Shown piece by piece: positions 18,732-28,156 of a DNA stretch of 64,000 nt (its first letter is position 1; every line of letters starts with the position of its first letter). Made by a program: the position numbers and the translations under genes. The notes under the pieces are model-generated. The model was not told where the DNA came from. It ran no database searches and saw nothing but the letters and a program-made list of their open reading frames with translations. This stretch comes from Metallosphaera tengchongensis (GTDB lineage: Archaea > Thermoproteota > Thermoprotei_A > Sulfolobales > Sulfolobaceae): assembly GCF_013343295.1 (NCBI RefSeq), contig NZ_CP049074.1, forward strand, positions 1,841,501-1,905,500. Reading direction: 5' to 3'.

Positions 18732-21092
18732 ATGGAATACGAAAAAGCCACAGTTGATGAAGTCCTTAGACAGTTGTCCACCCAGAAGTCAGGGCTCTCG
18801 GAGGAAGAGGCCACAAGGAGACTCCAGCAGTACGGCCTCAACGAGATAAGAGAAAGGAAGGAGAGTCCAGTCCTCAAGTTCCTGAGGAAGTTTTGGGCTC
18901 CAGTCCCCTGGATGCTGGAGGTTGCTGTAGTGCTCACTTTCGTCCTAGGTAAGTACCTGGACATGTACATCATAGCTTTCCTACTGGTTTTCAACTCCGT
19001 GGTCGGGTTCATCCAGGAGAACAGGGCAGAAAACGCTGTGGAGATGCTCAAGAGCAGGCTCAACGTGCAGTCCAGGGTTCTGAGGGACGGTAAATGGAAG
19101 CTTATTCCAGCTAAATTCCTAGTTCCAGGGGACGTGGTTCACGTTAGGATGGGTGACATCGTACCTGCAGACATCAAGTTGTTTGAGGGGGAACTATCTG
19201 TTGACCAGTCAGCTTTAACCGGGGAGTCAATGCCAGTTGAAAGGGGGGTGGGTTCCGTTTTGTATTCCGGTTCAGTGATAAGAAGGGGAGAAGCCACGGG
19301 GATTGTGGTACTCACAGGAGGGAGGACGTATTACGGAAAGACCACTGAACTGGTGAGCGCAGCGCGGGCGGAGTCCCACCTAGAGAAGTTAATACTTAAC
19401 ATCGTGAAATATCTCGTGGTGGTAGACGTTGCCCTAGTCGTTGCCCTAGGACTGTTCTCAGTAGCATCAAAAGTAAGCCTCTCCGACGTGCTCCCCTTTG
19501 CCTTGATTGTCCTAATTGCCTCTGTGCCTGCCGCATTACCTGCGACCTTTACAATAGCCATGGCACTCGAGACCCTTGAGCTATCCAAAAGGGGAGTCCT
19601 GGTAACTCGGCTAACGGCAGTCGAGGACGCGGCCTCCATGGACGTCCTCAACCTAGATAAGACTGGGACTATTACGGAGAACAGGATGAGGGTTGGGGAC
19701 CCAGTCCCCCTAAACGGATTCCAGAAGGACGACGTAGTCAGGTACGCTTACATGGCGTCTGACGAGGCCAGCCAAGATCCCATAGACAACGCCGTGATCT
19801 CCTGCTTGAGTGAGAGAGGGATATCCATGGAGGGGTTTGAGAGGCTGAACTTCAAGCCCTTCGATCCATCCACCAAGAGGACTGAGGCTCAGGTCAGACA
19901 CCAAGGTAGGATCCTTAGGGTACTCAAGGGGGCCCCTCAAGTTATAGCCTCCATAGCTCAGGTGGACGACCTGGAAAGCTACAACAAGACTCTGGAGGAC
20001 CTCTCCTCAAGGGGGTTTCGGACGATATCGGTAGCAGTGGGCGAGGAGAAGTTGAGGGTAGTCGGGATCTTACCACTCTACGACAGACCCAGACCTGACA
20101 GCAGGGCGTTCGTTGAGGAGATAAAGTCCCTGGGAGTTAAACCAAAGATGGTCACAGGGGACAACAGGTTGATAGCAAAGGAGATCGCGAGGGAAGTCAA
20201 CATAGGCCAAGTTATTTGCGACATTAGGGAGGTCAAGGAGAAGGGAGGAAGCAGGATAGAGGAATGCGATGTCTTCTCAGAGGTTTACCCTGAGGATAAG
20301 TACTTCATCGTCAAGAGTCTACAGGAGGCTGGACATTACGTGGGTATGACAGGGGACGGAGTCAATGACGCCCCTGCGCTCAAGCAGGCCGAGGTAGGGA
20401 TAGCTGTAGCAAACGCGACTGACGTAGCTAAGGCTTCAGCTAGCATGGTCCTCACCCATGAGGGTCTCATAGACGTGGTGGAGGCAATAAAGAGTGGGAG
20501 GAGGATCTACCAAAGGATGTTGACCTACACCATGAATAAAGTCATAAAGACGCTCCAAGTTGTGCTCTTTCTGACCATCTCCTTCTTCGCGGTGAGGTTC
20601 TTTGTGACGACGCCCTTCGATATAGTCCTCCTCCTCTTCCTGAATGATTTCGTGACCATGTCAATAGCCACTGATAACGTGAGGTATTCCAAGAGCCCGG
20701 AGAGATGGAACGTGCGGAAGCTCGTCACAGCGTCACTTGTCCTCGCCTCCCTGATCCTGATCGAGTCGTTCCTAGTGCTCTGGATAGGCTTAAGACAGGG
20801 GTTAAGCCAGGGTGAGATACACACCCTCGTCTTCGACATGTTAGTCATGAGCGGGCAGTTCACAGTATACGTGGTCAGGGAGAGGAGACATATGTGGTCT
20901 TCCCTTCCAAGCAAGTTCCTCCTCTTGGCCAGTGGGTTAGACCTACTTTTCGTCATTTTAATTTCCTGGTTTGGGATACTGGTTACTCCATTGCCTCCCC
21001 TTTACATAGTTGAGGTGCTACTGATTACGTTGGTCTTCTCATTGGTGGTAGACGTCATAAAAAACGTAACGTTTAAGGCAGTGAAGATTTAG
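18732..21092 (+). CDS. P3A-type proton-exporting ATPase
   Basis: 786 residues, close to archaeal plasma-membrane H+-ATPases and shorter than fungal ones. Signature sites: TGES at 163-166 (actuator), Asp309 in DKTGT (phosphorylation), [12 protein letters not shown] (hinge), with about ten membrane helices. It couples ATP hydrolysis to proton export across the cell membrane. In an acidophile it can help keep the cytosol near neutral. A standard ATG with an A/T-rich box about 20-25 bases upstream suggests a leaderless message. The regulatory C-terminal tail of plant and fungal pumps is absent. Confidence 0.9.
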   Translation: MEYEKATVDEVLRQLSTQKSGLSEEEATRRLQQYGLNEIRERKESPVLKFLRKFWAPVPWMLEVAVVLTFVLGKYLDMYIIAFLLVFNSVVGFIQENRAENAVEMLKSRLNVQSRVLRDGKWKLIPAKFLVPGDVVHVRMGDIVPADIKLFEGELSVDQSALTGESMPVERGVGSVLYSGSVIRRGEATGIVVLTGGRTYYGKTTELVSAARAESHLEKLILNIVKYLVVVDVALVVALGLFSVASKVSLSDVLPFALIVLIASVPAALPATFTIAMALETLELSKRGVLVTRLTAVEDAASMDVLNLDKTGTITENRMRVGDPVPLNGFQKDDVVRYAYMASDEASQDPIDNAVISCLSERGISMEGFERLNFKPFDPSTKRTEAQVRHQGRILRVLKGAPQVIASIAQVDDLESYNKTLEDLSSRGFRTISVAVGEEKLRVVGILPLYDRPRPDSRAFVEEIKSLGVKPKMVTGDNRLIAKEIAREVNIGQVICDIREVKEKGGSRIEECDVFSEVYPEDKYFIVKSLQEAGHYVGMTGDGVNDAPALKQAEVGIAVANATDVAKASASMVLTHEGLIDVVEAIKSGRRIYQRMLTYTMNKVIKTLQVVLFLTISFFAVRFFVTTPFDIVLLLFLNDFVTMSIATDNVRYSKSPERWNVRKLVTASLVLASLILIESFLVLWIGLRQGLSQGEIHTLVFDMLVMSGQFTVYVVRERRHMWSSLPSKFLLLASGLDLLFVILISWFGILVTPLPPLYIVEVLLITLVFSLVVDVIKNVTFKAVKI

Positions 21093-21416
21093 TTGGTTAA
21101 AGTCCACGTCGTGGCTGGCCTAGACTTAATGAAGCAAGGCTCTCTGTCCAGAGTTTCTGTGTCACTCTTTTGAGAAACGTCGGGTACAGACCTTGTTCTC
21201 CCTTCCTGAGATTCCCCTTGTTTGTCTAACCCTGTTAAACTCTTCCTTGAGATGAATTCCAAGGGTGTCAGTCTTGAAAAACTTCCCTATTACCCGAGAC
21301 CTATAGCGGTAGATTTGGGCACTCGGTGTATTGAACTACAACGCCACATGTTAGGGACAGAGTTATTCTCGTGGAAGTACTCTACTTAAACAAGGGTTAA
21401 AAACCTGGAAAGTTAA
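21093..21416. other. Intergenic region, nothing recognised
   Basis: About 320 bases between the convergent ATPase and thiC genes. No ORF, hairpin repeat or RNA gene could be supported. Confidence 0.4.
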
Positions 21417-22721
21417 TCAAGTTTTATCCCGTCCTCTCAATTTCTCAGTAACTCTAGGCAGGACAAGGTAGACGCAAAGGTCTCCGCACATGGTGCAAGA
21501 CCCCAATGGCCTATCCTTGTACTGTGAGTAGATTTGGATTGCCCTCTCCCTGTCAAACGTGAGGGAAAACATCTTCATCCAGTTTAACGATGACCTCGCT
21601 TCGCTCATTTCCCTATCCACAGACCTCACCTTCTCACCTAGCTTTACTAAGTCCCCTACGTGGGCAGCTATCTTGAAAGCGATTAACCCCTCCTTAACCT
21701 GGTCAGGGGTCGGGAGGGATAGGTGTTCGGCCGGCGTGAGGTAACACAACATGTCAGCTCCAGCCGAGGCAGCAACGGCTCCCCCGATGGCTCCAGCGAT
21801 GTGGTCGTAACCCGCTGCTATGTCTGTCGGAAGTATCCCTAAGACGTAGTAGGGTTTACCCCCAGTAAGCTCCTTCTCCAACTTCACGTCCATCTCTATC
21901 TGATCCAAGGGCATGTGGCCTGGTCCCTCAATCATCACTTGGACTCCGGATTCGTTTGCCCTTTTAGCAAGCCTAGCGTTGTTTATTAGCTCGGCCACTT
22001 GAAACTCGTCGTGGGCATCAGCTATCCCCCCTGGGCGGAGGGCATCCCCTAGGCTCAAAGTTACGTCAAACTCCTTCGCTATCTCTAGAAGGTAATCAAA
22101 CTCTGAGAAGAGCGGGTTCTCCTTCTGGTTGTGTAGCGACCAGGCTGCCATGATAGTCCCGCCCCTACTCACCACACCCGCAACCCTCCTCCTCTCGGAG
22201 AGCTTCCTAGCCAGATCCAAGGTAATACCAGTGTGGACTGTAATGAAGTCAACACCGTCTTTAAGGTGTTTCCTGATCACATTGAACAGGTCGTCCTCTG
22301 AGAAGTCTATGACATACTTCTTCCTAGCGACCATTTCATAGTACACTTGATATATGGGTACAGTCCCTACTGGCATGTCGGCCCTCTCCAAGACCTGCCT
22401 CCTGACCAGGTCTATGTCACCTCCGTCAGTCAGATCCATAACTGCGTCCGCTCCATACCTATTGGCTACTTCTACCTTCCTCATCTCATCCTCTACGTTG
22501 TAGTGGTCAGTGGACGCCCCCAGGTTCACGTTCACCTTAGTGAGGAGCCCCTCCCCTAAGGCGGTGTACCTCCTTAGGGATCTCCCCTCATTCTTGAGGA
22601 TCACGACTCTCCCACTCGCTACTCCGTCCCTAATTTTCTCCGGTAACGTGCCCTCAACCTCAGATATTCTTTTGATTTCCTCGGTGACTTGGCCCATCCT
22701 TGCACTCGAGATTTGAGTCAT
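21417..22721 (-). CDS. thiC: Phosphomethylpyrimidine synthase ThiC
   Basis: 434 residues. ThiC converts aminoimidazole ribotide to HMP phosphate for thiamine synthesis using a [4Fe-4S] cluster and SAM. Characteristic segments are visible: [18 protein letters not shown], the [13 protein letters not shown] stretch, and [16 protein letters not shown]. The cluster cysteines are at the C-terminus as [10 protein letters not shown], i.e. CX2CX3C, one residue tighter than the bacterial CX2CX4C. A perfect palindrome overlaps the start codon, implying repression. No other thi gene is adjacent; a TenA-like gene is 13 kb away. Confidence 0.93.
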   Translation of the reverse strand: MTQISSARMGQVTEEIKRISEVEGTLPEKIRDGVASGRVVILKNEGRSLRRYTALGEGLLTKVNVNLGASTDHYNVEDEMRKVEVANRYGADAVMDLTDGGDIDLVRRQVLERADMPVGTVPIYQVYYEMVARKKYVIDFSEDDLFNVIRKHLKDGVDFITVHTGITLDLARKLSERRRVAGVVSRGGTIMAAWSLHNQKENPLFSEFDYLLEIAKEFDVTLSLGDALRPGGIADAHDEFQVAELINNARLAKRANESGVQVMIEGPGHMPLDQIEMDVKLEKELTGGKPYYVLGILPTDIAAGYDHIAGAIGGAVAASAGADMLCYLTPAEHLSLPTPDQVKEGLIAFKIAAHVGDLVKLGEKVRSVDREMSEARSSLNWMKMFSLTFDRERAIQIYSQYKDRPLGSCTMCGDLCVYLVLPRVTEKLRGRDKT

Positions 22722-22740
22722 ATATAACTTAGTTATATAT
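22720..22740. promoter_or_regulatory. Perfect palindromic operator at the thiC start
   Basis: ATATATAACT, one T, then AGTTATATAT: a perfect 10+1+10 inverted repeat ending inside the thiC start codon. A TATA-like TTATAA (22743-22750, minus strand) lies just upstream and a third half-site (AGTTATA) overlaps it. The position, covering the expected start of a leaderless transcript, suits a repressor site. Confidence 0.6.
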
Positions 22741-22958
22741 CTAGTTATAAGGATAACGTTTCAGAGCATCTGTGTATCCTTTCGCAAAAATGCCTAGATG
22801 TCCTAGTAAGCCGAGGAACGTACGAAGATAAAACAGCCCAAGCCTCTATGAAGACTCCAAAATTTTTACTGTTAGCTTGAACTAATTACCGCTGAAGGAC
22901 ATTTTAAGGAGTTCGCTGAGTGGCTAGGGAAGGGGAAAAACCACCAGAGGTTTAACCT

Positions 22959-24392
22959 TCACTTTGACTCCACAATTACCTCTTTCTTAGGTTTTGCGCT
23001 GAACCTGTAGTTTTTCACCGTCACGGAGAGGATCAAGTTTAGGACAGCCATAAATATCCCTACAGTGAAGATTAGGTCGAAGGCTGTGGAACTAGGGAGG
23101 ATCTCCACCATGTAGGTCCCGTCGAAGGGTAACACATACGCTCCTTGGTATGACGACATTATGGACGTGGTAATGACTGGGCCAACGGAGCTACCTATGT
23201 TCCTGATCAAGGTGTTCATGCCTATTCCAACACCCCTGTCCTCTGGAGGAAGGGAGACAGATATCATGTTGACAATGGGTATCATCAAGCACAGGAGCCC
23301 TACCATCCCGACCACTGTATCAACGGTTACGTCTAAGGGAGTAGACCTATTTATTATCATCATGTAGAAACCCAACATCATCACTAGGGAGCCTAACGCT
23401 AGGATCGGCTTAGGCCCTGTCCTATTTATCAACCTCCCTAGGACCGGCCCTACCACGAACATTACTAGAGTCGCTGGAGCTAAGGTCAGCCCCGCTGAGA
23501 TCACGTCAAGGTCGAGCCCAAAGGGATGTGGGAGTTGGGTGTAATATATCACCCCGTAAAATAGGGCGAGGATCATTATCCCAGATATTAGACCAGCTAC
23601 GTTGGCTACCATGACGTTCCTTATCTTCATCAGCTTTAACTCTATGACTGGGCTCTTAGCCCTCTGCTCGTACCAGGCAAAGAAAGCGATGAAGGCTAAC
23701 CCTGGGACTAACAGCGAGAGGGAACTGGCGGATAACCATCCCCAGCTGGACTCCTGGGTTAGGTACACTAGGATTAAGGTAACTCCAGCGCTTAAGCTCC
23801 CAAGTCCTATGTAGTCAATGGTCGTCTTCTTCCTTACGCCTGTCTCAGGGACGAGCTTAAACGCCAGGATCAGGAGCAGGAGTGATATAACGAAGGCTAT
23901 GTGGAAGGCGTACTGCCACCCAAGGTCCTGGTCAATATACGCACCTACCACAAGACCGAGGGCAGTCCCTATACCCATGGTCCCGCTTATTATCCCCTGG
24001 GCCGTGGCTATCATCTCTGGAGGTAGAATGTCTGTAATTATGGCCAAGGAGAGAGGGAAGGCGGCGAAGCCTAGGCCCTGTACTGCCCTAGCCCCTATGA
24101 GGAAGTAGATGTTGGGCGAAAAGCCAGCCATCACTACTGCTATGCTGTAAAAGGTCATGGATAGAAGGTAGACTCTCCTCTTTCCGAAGATGTCCCCCAA
24201 CTTGCCGAAGACTGGGGAAACTACGGCCCCCACGATGGTGAAAGCCGAGGTCACCCAAGCCACTAGGGTCTCGGTGGTGCTGAAGTCTTGCTGTATCTTG
24301 GGGACTGCTGGGACGACCATAGTCTCAACGTAGTTTATGAGGAGGGACACAGAGATGAGTATTAGAAGGGTTTCCCTTGCCTTTCTGTCCAT
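22959..24392 (-). CDS. MFS transporter, DHA2 (14 TM) type
   Basis: 477 residues and about fourteen hydrophobic segments, the length of the DHA2 drug:H+ antiporters. TM1 region contains VETMVVPAVPKIQQDF, the TM2-TM3 loop has GKLGDIFGKRRVYL, and GTMGIGTALGLVVGAYI is the antiporter motif C. It probably expels toxic organics. Same strand as thiC but 237 bases away, so co-transcription is unlikely. Confidence 0.82.
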   Translation of the reverse strand: MDRKARETLLILISVSLLINYVETMVVPAVPKIQQDFSTTETLVAWVTSAFTIVGAVVSPVFGKLGDIFGKRRVYLLSMTFYSIAVVMAGFSPNIYFLIGARAVQGLGFAAFPLSLAIITDILPPEMIATAQGIISGTMGIGTALGLVVGAYIDQDLGWQYAFHIAFVISLLLLILAFKLVPETGVRKKTTIDYIGLGSLSAGVTLILVYLTQESSWGWLSASSLSLLVPGLAFIAFFAWYEQRAKSPVIELKLMKIRNVMVANVAGLISGIMILALFYGVIYYTQLPHPFGLDLDVISAGLTLAPATLVMFVVGPVLGRLINRTGPKPILALGSLVMMLGFYMMIINRSTPLDVTVDTVVGMVGLLCLMIPIVNMISVSLPPEDRGVGIGMNTLIRNIGSSVGPVITTSIMSSYQGAYVLPFDGTYMVEILPSSTAFDLIFTVGIFMAVLNLILSVTVKNYRFSAKPKKEVIVESK

Positions 24393-24733
24393 GGGGTATA
24401 TAGAATGGCTACACTTAAATTATTTTCGATATATCTATTAGCTTGCTCTGCTCACGGGATCTGCTTAGGCTGGTTGTGGCCGACGCGTGGTTACTCGTCC
24501 TTGAGGTCTATTTGGATTTGTGAACCGTTCCAGGGACTGACAGTAGGAAAGGGAAAGGATTAGTTGATGACTAAATGCTGTGAGGTCCTATGACCAGTCC
24601 ATAAATCTGTGGAATGTCTTATGGGGATCCTCGTCCTTCAGGACGACTGGGTCAGTTTGAGTAAGAGCTTAGCTCTCCAGTCCAGGATAAATGCTAACTA
24701 GAAAAGGGAGGATTTTGACCATGGACGTCTTCT
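24393..24733. other. Intergenic region, nothing recognised
   Basis: About 340 bases. It holds an A/T-rich promoter for the DHA2 transporter at its left end. No gene was seen in the remainder. Confidence 0.4.
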
Positions 24734-25606
24734 TTACTCAAGTTTACCCATTTCCCTTAATATCCTCACAGCCTTTAAGGCACTCTTCTCTTTATCCTTT
24801 ACCTCTAACATTACGTCAACACCGTCTAGTCCCTCAGCGAACTTTGCAAAGTTGTCCTCACTTAAGGTCGACGCATGTACCCCAGGCTTAGCACCCCTCT
24901 CCTGTTCGCTGTAGTCCAACATCGGCCTCTCCGTCCAGGTCAGCCTAACCTTCTCGAATGCCTCAATAAAGCTCTCACCACTATTGTTGAGGGAATGGTG
25001 GAGATTGTCCAGGACTACTGGGATCTTAATCCTCGAGCTGAGCTCAAGACAGTCTTTGACGTTAAATATCCTGTCATCGTTCTCTATCACTAACTTGGAC
25101 TTGACGTTTTCGGGTAGTTGTTGGTAAGTGTGTATAAACCTGTCCAACGACTGGGCCTTCCCTCCCTTAGAGCTCCCGACGTGTATCTGTACGTGGGCGT
25201 CCCTTAATCCCATTAAGTCAAGGAGGTCTGCGTGGTACATAAGTTCCTCCAAGCTCGATCTCACCACGTCATCCCTATGGGAGTTTATGACCACGAACTG
25301 ACCAGGGTGCATGGATATCCTCATTGAATGCTCCCTCACGAAATCACCTATTTCCCCTAGGACGTGCTGAAGTTCTCTCCTCCAGTCCAGGTTTAACTTG
25401 GGATGGGACGCGAAGGGTACAGTGTTGGAGCTGATCCGGAAAAAGGTTATTCCATGTTCAAGGTTCCATGCCAGTATCTTCCTTAGACACTCAAGGTTGG
25501 ACAAGGAAACCTTAAGGACTTTATCTGGAAGGAGGGAGCTTAACCTCAAGGTCTTGTCAGCGTCGCAACCTATGGAGTAGTTAGTCGAGACGTATCCTAC
25601 TTTCAC
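24734..25606 (-). CDS. uvsE: UV-damage endonuclease (UVDE/UvsE family)
   Basis: 290 residues, the usual length. A TIM-barrel of the AP-endonuclease-2 superfamily: KVGYVSTNYSIG at the N-terminus, FFRISSNTVPFASHP near 56-70, RISMHPGQFVVINS near 100, QIHVGSSKGGK near 140, LVIENDD near 172, and PVVLDNLHHSLNN near 195, supplying the His/Glu/Asp metal ligands. It nicks DNA 5' to UV photoproducts and starts excision repair. Standing alone on the minus strand; relevant for a sun-exposed hot-spring organism. Confidence 0.88.
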   Translation of the reverse strand: MKVGYVSTNYSIGCDADKTLRLSSLLPDKVLKVSLSNLECLRKILAWNLEHGITFFRISSNTVPFASHPKLNLDWRRELQHVLGEIGDFVREHSMRISMHPGQFVVINSHRDDVVRSSLEELMYHADLLDLMGLRDAHVQIHVGSSKGGKAQSLDRFIHTYQQLPENVKSKLVIENDDRIFNVKDCLELSSRIKIPVVLDNLHHSLNNSGESFIEAFEKVRLTWTERPMLDYSEQERGAKPGVHASTLSEDNFAKFAEGLDGVDVMLEVKDKEKSALKAVRILREMGKLE

Positions 25607-25801
25607 GATGGTGTTGCTCCGGATGTGATAAAAAGTGTTTGTAAGGAAACCTTTACCTTCAGGGTACTCTGAAATTCTACCAGACCCTTCAAGTCCATAG
25701 GGGTTCCTCCGAAGCCTGTGACCGAACTATCGACCTTGGGGCATATCTCCCTTCGAGAGAGGTAGATGTCTCCATTCTTTCACATGCCCTATTCTCCTCA
25801 T

Positions 25802-26356
25802 TTAATAGAGTAATACAGTCCTTGCGTTCTTTGACACCAACCTGCAAATAACGTCCTTCACTTCACTGCAGTTACCTTTACCTGCCATCTCCACTAGGTT
25901 CTCCTTAGAAGTAAGACCCTTTATTTCCTCTGATATCCTATTGTACTCACCTTGAGGGATTATTGTGGTCAATACGTGGGCACCCCTCTCCCTCGCTGAG
26001 AGCGCAGCGGCTACGCCCATGGCTTTCCTTCCCCCAGTAAAATCAACGTAATCTCCAACGGATATCCTGGATAAGACGCCACTCTTAAACACCTTGAAGT
26101 CCTGCGTACTGTTGATATCCTGGATAGGTATGGGAATGTCAGCCAGGTTAACTCCCTCCCCTTTACAGCACGCAAAGATGGCTTTAACCAGCTTCCACGC
26201 GAACTCTACTGACTTATCTGTGGTTCTTATTACGTACACTTCGGTTATGTCAGCGGGCACCGCATTTTCTCCTTCGTAGTTTCCAGACGTTAAATTCACG
26301 TATGTCTCAAACACACCTCCTGGAGAGGTCCCCAGGGTAGCTATCAGTTTTGCCAT
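25802..26356 (-). CDS. CARF-like / ring-nuclease-like protein, not next to CRISPR
   Basis: 184 residues from the ATG at 26354-26356; an ATG 15 bases upstream is possible but CTTAAAAAC centred 25 bases before 26356 favours the later start. The N-terminus KLIATLGTSPGGVFETYVNL and the motif DYVDFTGGRKAMGVAAALSA (about 103-122) are typical of CARF-type nucleotide-binding domains. Such domains bind cyclic oligoadenylates; short single-domain forms can degrade them (ring nucleases). No effector domain is fused and no cas gene or array is present here. Function is inferred from fold only. Confidence 0.6.
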   Translation of the reverse strand: MAKLIATLGTSPGGVFETYVNLTSGNYEGENAVPADITEVYVIRTTDKSVEFAWKLVKAIFACCKGEGVNLADIPIPIQDINSTQDFKVFKSGVLSRISVGDYVDFTGGRKAMGVAAALSARERGAHVLTTIIPQGEYNRISEEIKGLTSKENLVEMAGKGNCSEVKDVICRLVSKNARTVLLY

Positions 26357-26472
26357 AGGTAAAGGGGCCATATCAGGTTTTTAAGGATTTCTGACCCATA
26401 GACTCGAAGTAATACCACTCCAGAATATTATAACAAAAGTTTATAACCTTGGAAAATAAATTAATTATTGCT

Positions 26473-26559
26473 ATGTGCTACGAAAAGGTAAGAATAGCAG
26501 AAGAGAGGAAGATACAGAGCAGGAGGAAGGAGTCCAAGGTGGCTGTGAAGGCAATCTGA
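26473..26559 (+). CDS. Possible 28-residue basic small protein
   Basis: ATG at 26473 opens 28 codons: MCYEKVRIAEERKIQSRRKE, then SKVAVKAI and a stop. TTATAA at 26441-26446 is about 27-30 bases upstream, fitting a leaderless message. It is highly charged and helical in pattern. No family recognised; it could be a conserved small archaeal protein. Confidence 0.4.
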   Translation: MCYEKVRIAEERKIQSRRKESKVAVKAI

Positions 26560-26628
26560 CTTTTTACAAAGTTATGTCTCTTTTTTCCTACGAATTAGCT
26601 TTAATAAGAATAAACCCTTTTATATACA

Positions 26629-27078
26629 ATGAAAAGGAACTACGTTCTGGCAGGTCTGTACATCCTTCTAGCCGGGGTCGTTCTCTTCGCAGCGGGCAAC
26701 CTTGGGTCCTCCCTGGGCACCATCACCGGGAACGGGGTGATCCCATCAGGTGGAGTGACGACATTAAGCTTTAACTTTCCTCAAGCGGCTATCCTTTACA
26801 CCGACAAGACTAGCGTCCCAGTTGATATTTCCGTGAAGGGCGGCTCGGTCCTGACTAGCCTCGTGTTTCAAGGGAGATTTATACTCCTAGTGAGTGGTAG
26901 GGATGAAGAGTTGGTCATAGTCAATAACAACACCTTCCCTGTGGACCTAACGTTAGAGGTGGCTGACACATCTCAGACCGTCCTTTACGGGGTCTTTTCC
27001 CTGTTAGGGACAGCCCTGATGATAATTGGAGGTGTCCTAGCTGTGTTAGGGATAATCAGGAAACCCGACCCAGTCTAG
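26629..27078 (+). CDS. Small membrane protein with external beta domain, unknown
   Basis: 149 residues: a first membrane helix (YVLAGLYILLAGVVLFAAG), a beta-rich extracytoplasmic middle of about 85 residues, and a second helix near the C-terminus (LLGTALMIIGGVLAVLGII). TTTTATATAC lies just ahead of the ATG; a further upstream A/T stretch may serve as promoter. Probably anchored in the membrane with a small exposed domain. No family recognised. Confidence 0.6.
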   Translation: MKRNYVLAGLYILLAGVVLFAAGNLGSSLGTITGNGVIPSGGVTTLSFNFPQAAILYTDKTSVPVDISVKGGSVLTSLVFQGRFILLVSGRDEELVIVNNNTFPVDLTLEVADTSQTVLYGVFSLLGTALMIIGGVLAVLGIIRKPDPV

Positions 27079-27505
27079 AGGTTTCGATGGGTTGGTTAAG
27101 TGAAGATGACCCGTCCGTCACCTATACGTGCGTCTAGCTCAGGGTTAAAGGGGGCCTCTTCGATCTAGGGTCTACGCATTCCCTAGTGTTTTAACCCAAT
27201 CTAAGAAGTTACGCCGAGATACGGTACAGATAAGTACGGTAATAAAAGGTATGGGATAACTATTCCCTCCAAGTTGAGGGGCTGAGAAGTTATACGGGAA
27301 GTAGGTGGTAAAAAGAACAGCAAACCTCTTAGGGCTCTGAGGATGTGAGTTACCCAATGTCTAAAAGATGAACAACTTTCCCTTTGTTTAACCCTAGATG
27401 CACTCTTTATAGCGTTTAAGAAATGGCATCTTAGATTAACAAGTTTTTAAAAATTAGTCTAAAAATTTATTTTAAGTAAATGAGATTCCCTAAATCAGTG
27501 AAACT
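27079..27505. other. Intergenic region with a diverged end-hairpin and urease promoter
   Basis: About 430 bases. AAAAAGAACAGCAAACCTCT with a following CTTAGGGCTCTGAGGATGTG at 27310-27350 is a diverged copy of the left-end repeat. The last 80 bases are very A/T-rich (AAAAATTTATTTTAAG near 27461-27476) and likely hold the urease promoter. Confidence 0.5.
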
Positions 27506-28156
27506 ATGTTTCTAACTCCAAAGGAGCAGGAAAAACTGCTCATATCAGTTGCTGCGGATGTGGCTAGGAGGAGAAGGGAGAAGGGACTTAAGTTAAATTA
27601 CCCTGAGACAGTGGCCATAATTACGGACTTCATTATCGAAAGCGCCAGGGAGGGTAAGCCAATTTCAAGAATAGTGAAAGAGGCTCAGGAACTGCTCACT
27701 GCGGATGACGTTATGGAGATGGTTCCCTCCATGCTAGATGTGGTCCAAGTTGAGGCGACCTTTCCAGACGGGACAAAGCTAGTCACTGTTAGGAACCCAA
27801 TAAAGGCTGAGCGCGTTAATCATGTCAAGGTCCAGGAGGGATGGGTAGAGGTTCCGGAGGAGATCGAGATAGAGGTCACCAATACAGGAGACAGGCCAAT
27901 CCAGGTAGGGTCTCACTACCATTTCTTTGAGGTCAATAGGGCGCTTAAGTTCGACAGAGAGAAGGCGTTCGGGATGCGGCTTTCGATACCCTCAGGAACG
28001 TCCGTCAGATTTGAGCCTGGGCAGACAAGGACTGTGAAGCTCAGAAGCATGGGTGGTTTAAGGAGAGTTACGGGACTTAACGGGTTGACTGAGGGCTCCC
28101 TAAACGTTGGTAAGGACGAGGCTATGAGAAGAGCTAAGGAGGAGAAATTTATATGA
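27506..28156 (+). CDS. ureAB: Urease gamma-beta fusion subunit
   Basis: 216 residues, the sum of a gamma (about 100) and a beta (about 100) subunit. The N-terminal half is gamma: [20 protein letters not shown], then [16 protein letters not shown]. The C-terminal half is beta: [20 protein letters not shown], then a [15 protein letters not shown] segment. It forms the structural shell around UreC. Its stop overlaps the ureC start by four bases. It begins a six-gene operon. Confidence 0.93.
   Translation: MFLTPKEQEKLLISVAADVARRRREKGLKLNYPETVAIITDFIIESAREGKPISRIVKEAQELLTADDVMEMVPSMLDVVQVEATFPDGTKLVTVRNPIKAERVNHVKVQEGWVEVPEEIEIEVTNTGDRPIQVGSHYHFFEVNRALKFDREKAFGMRLSIPSGTSVRFEPGQTRTVKLRSMGGLRRVTGLNGLTEGSLNVGKDEAMRRAKEEKFI

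Noticed and set aside
27172-27357. 61-codon minus-strand frame
   Set aside because: It covers a diverged end-hairpin copy and has no coding character.
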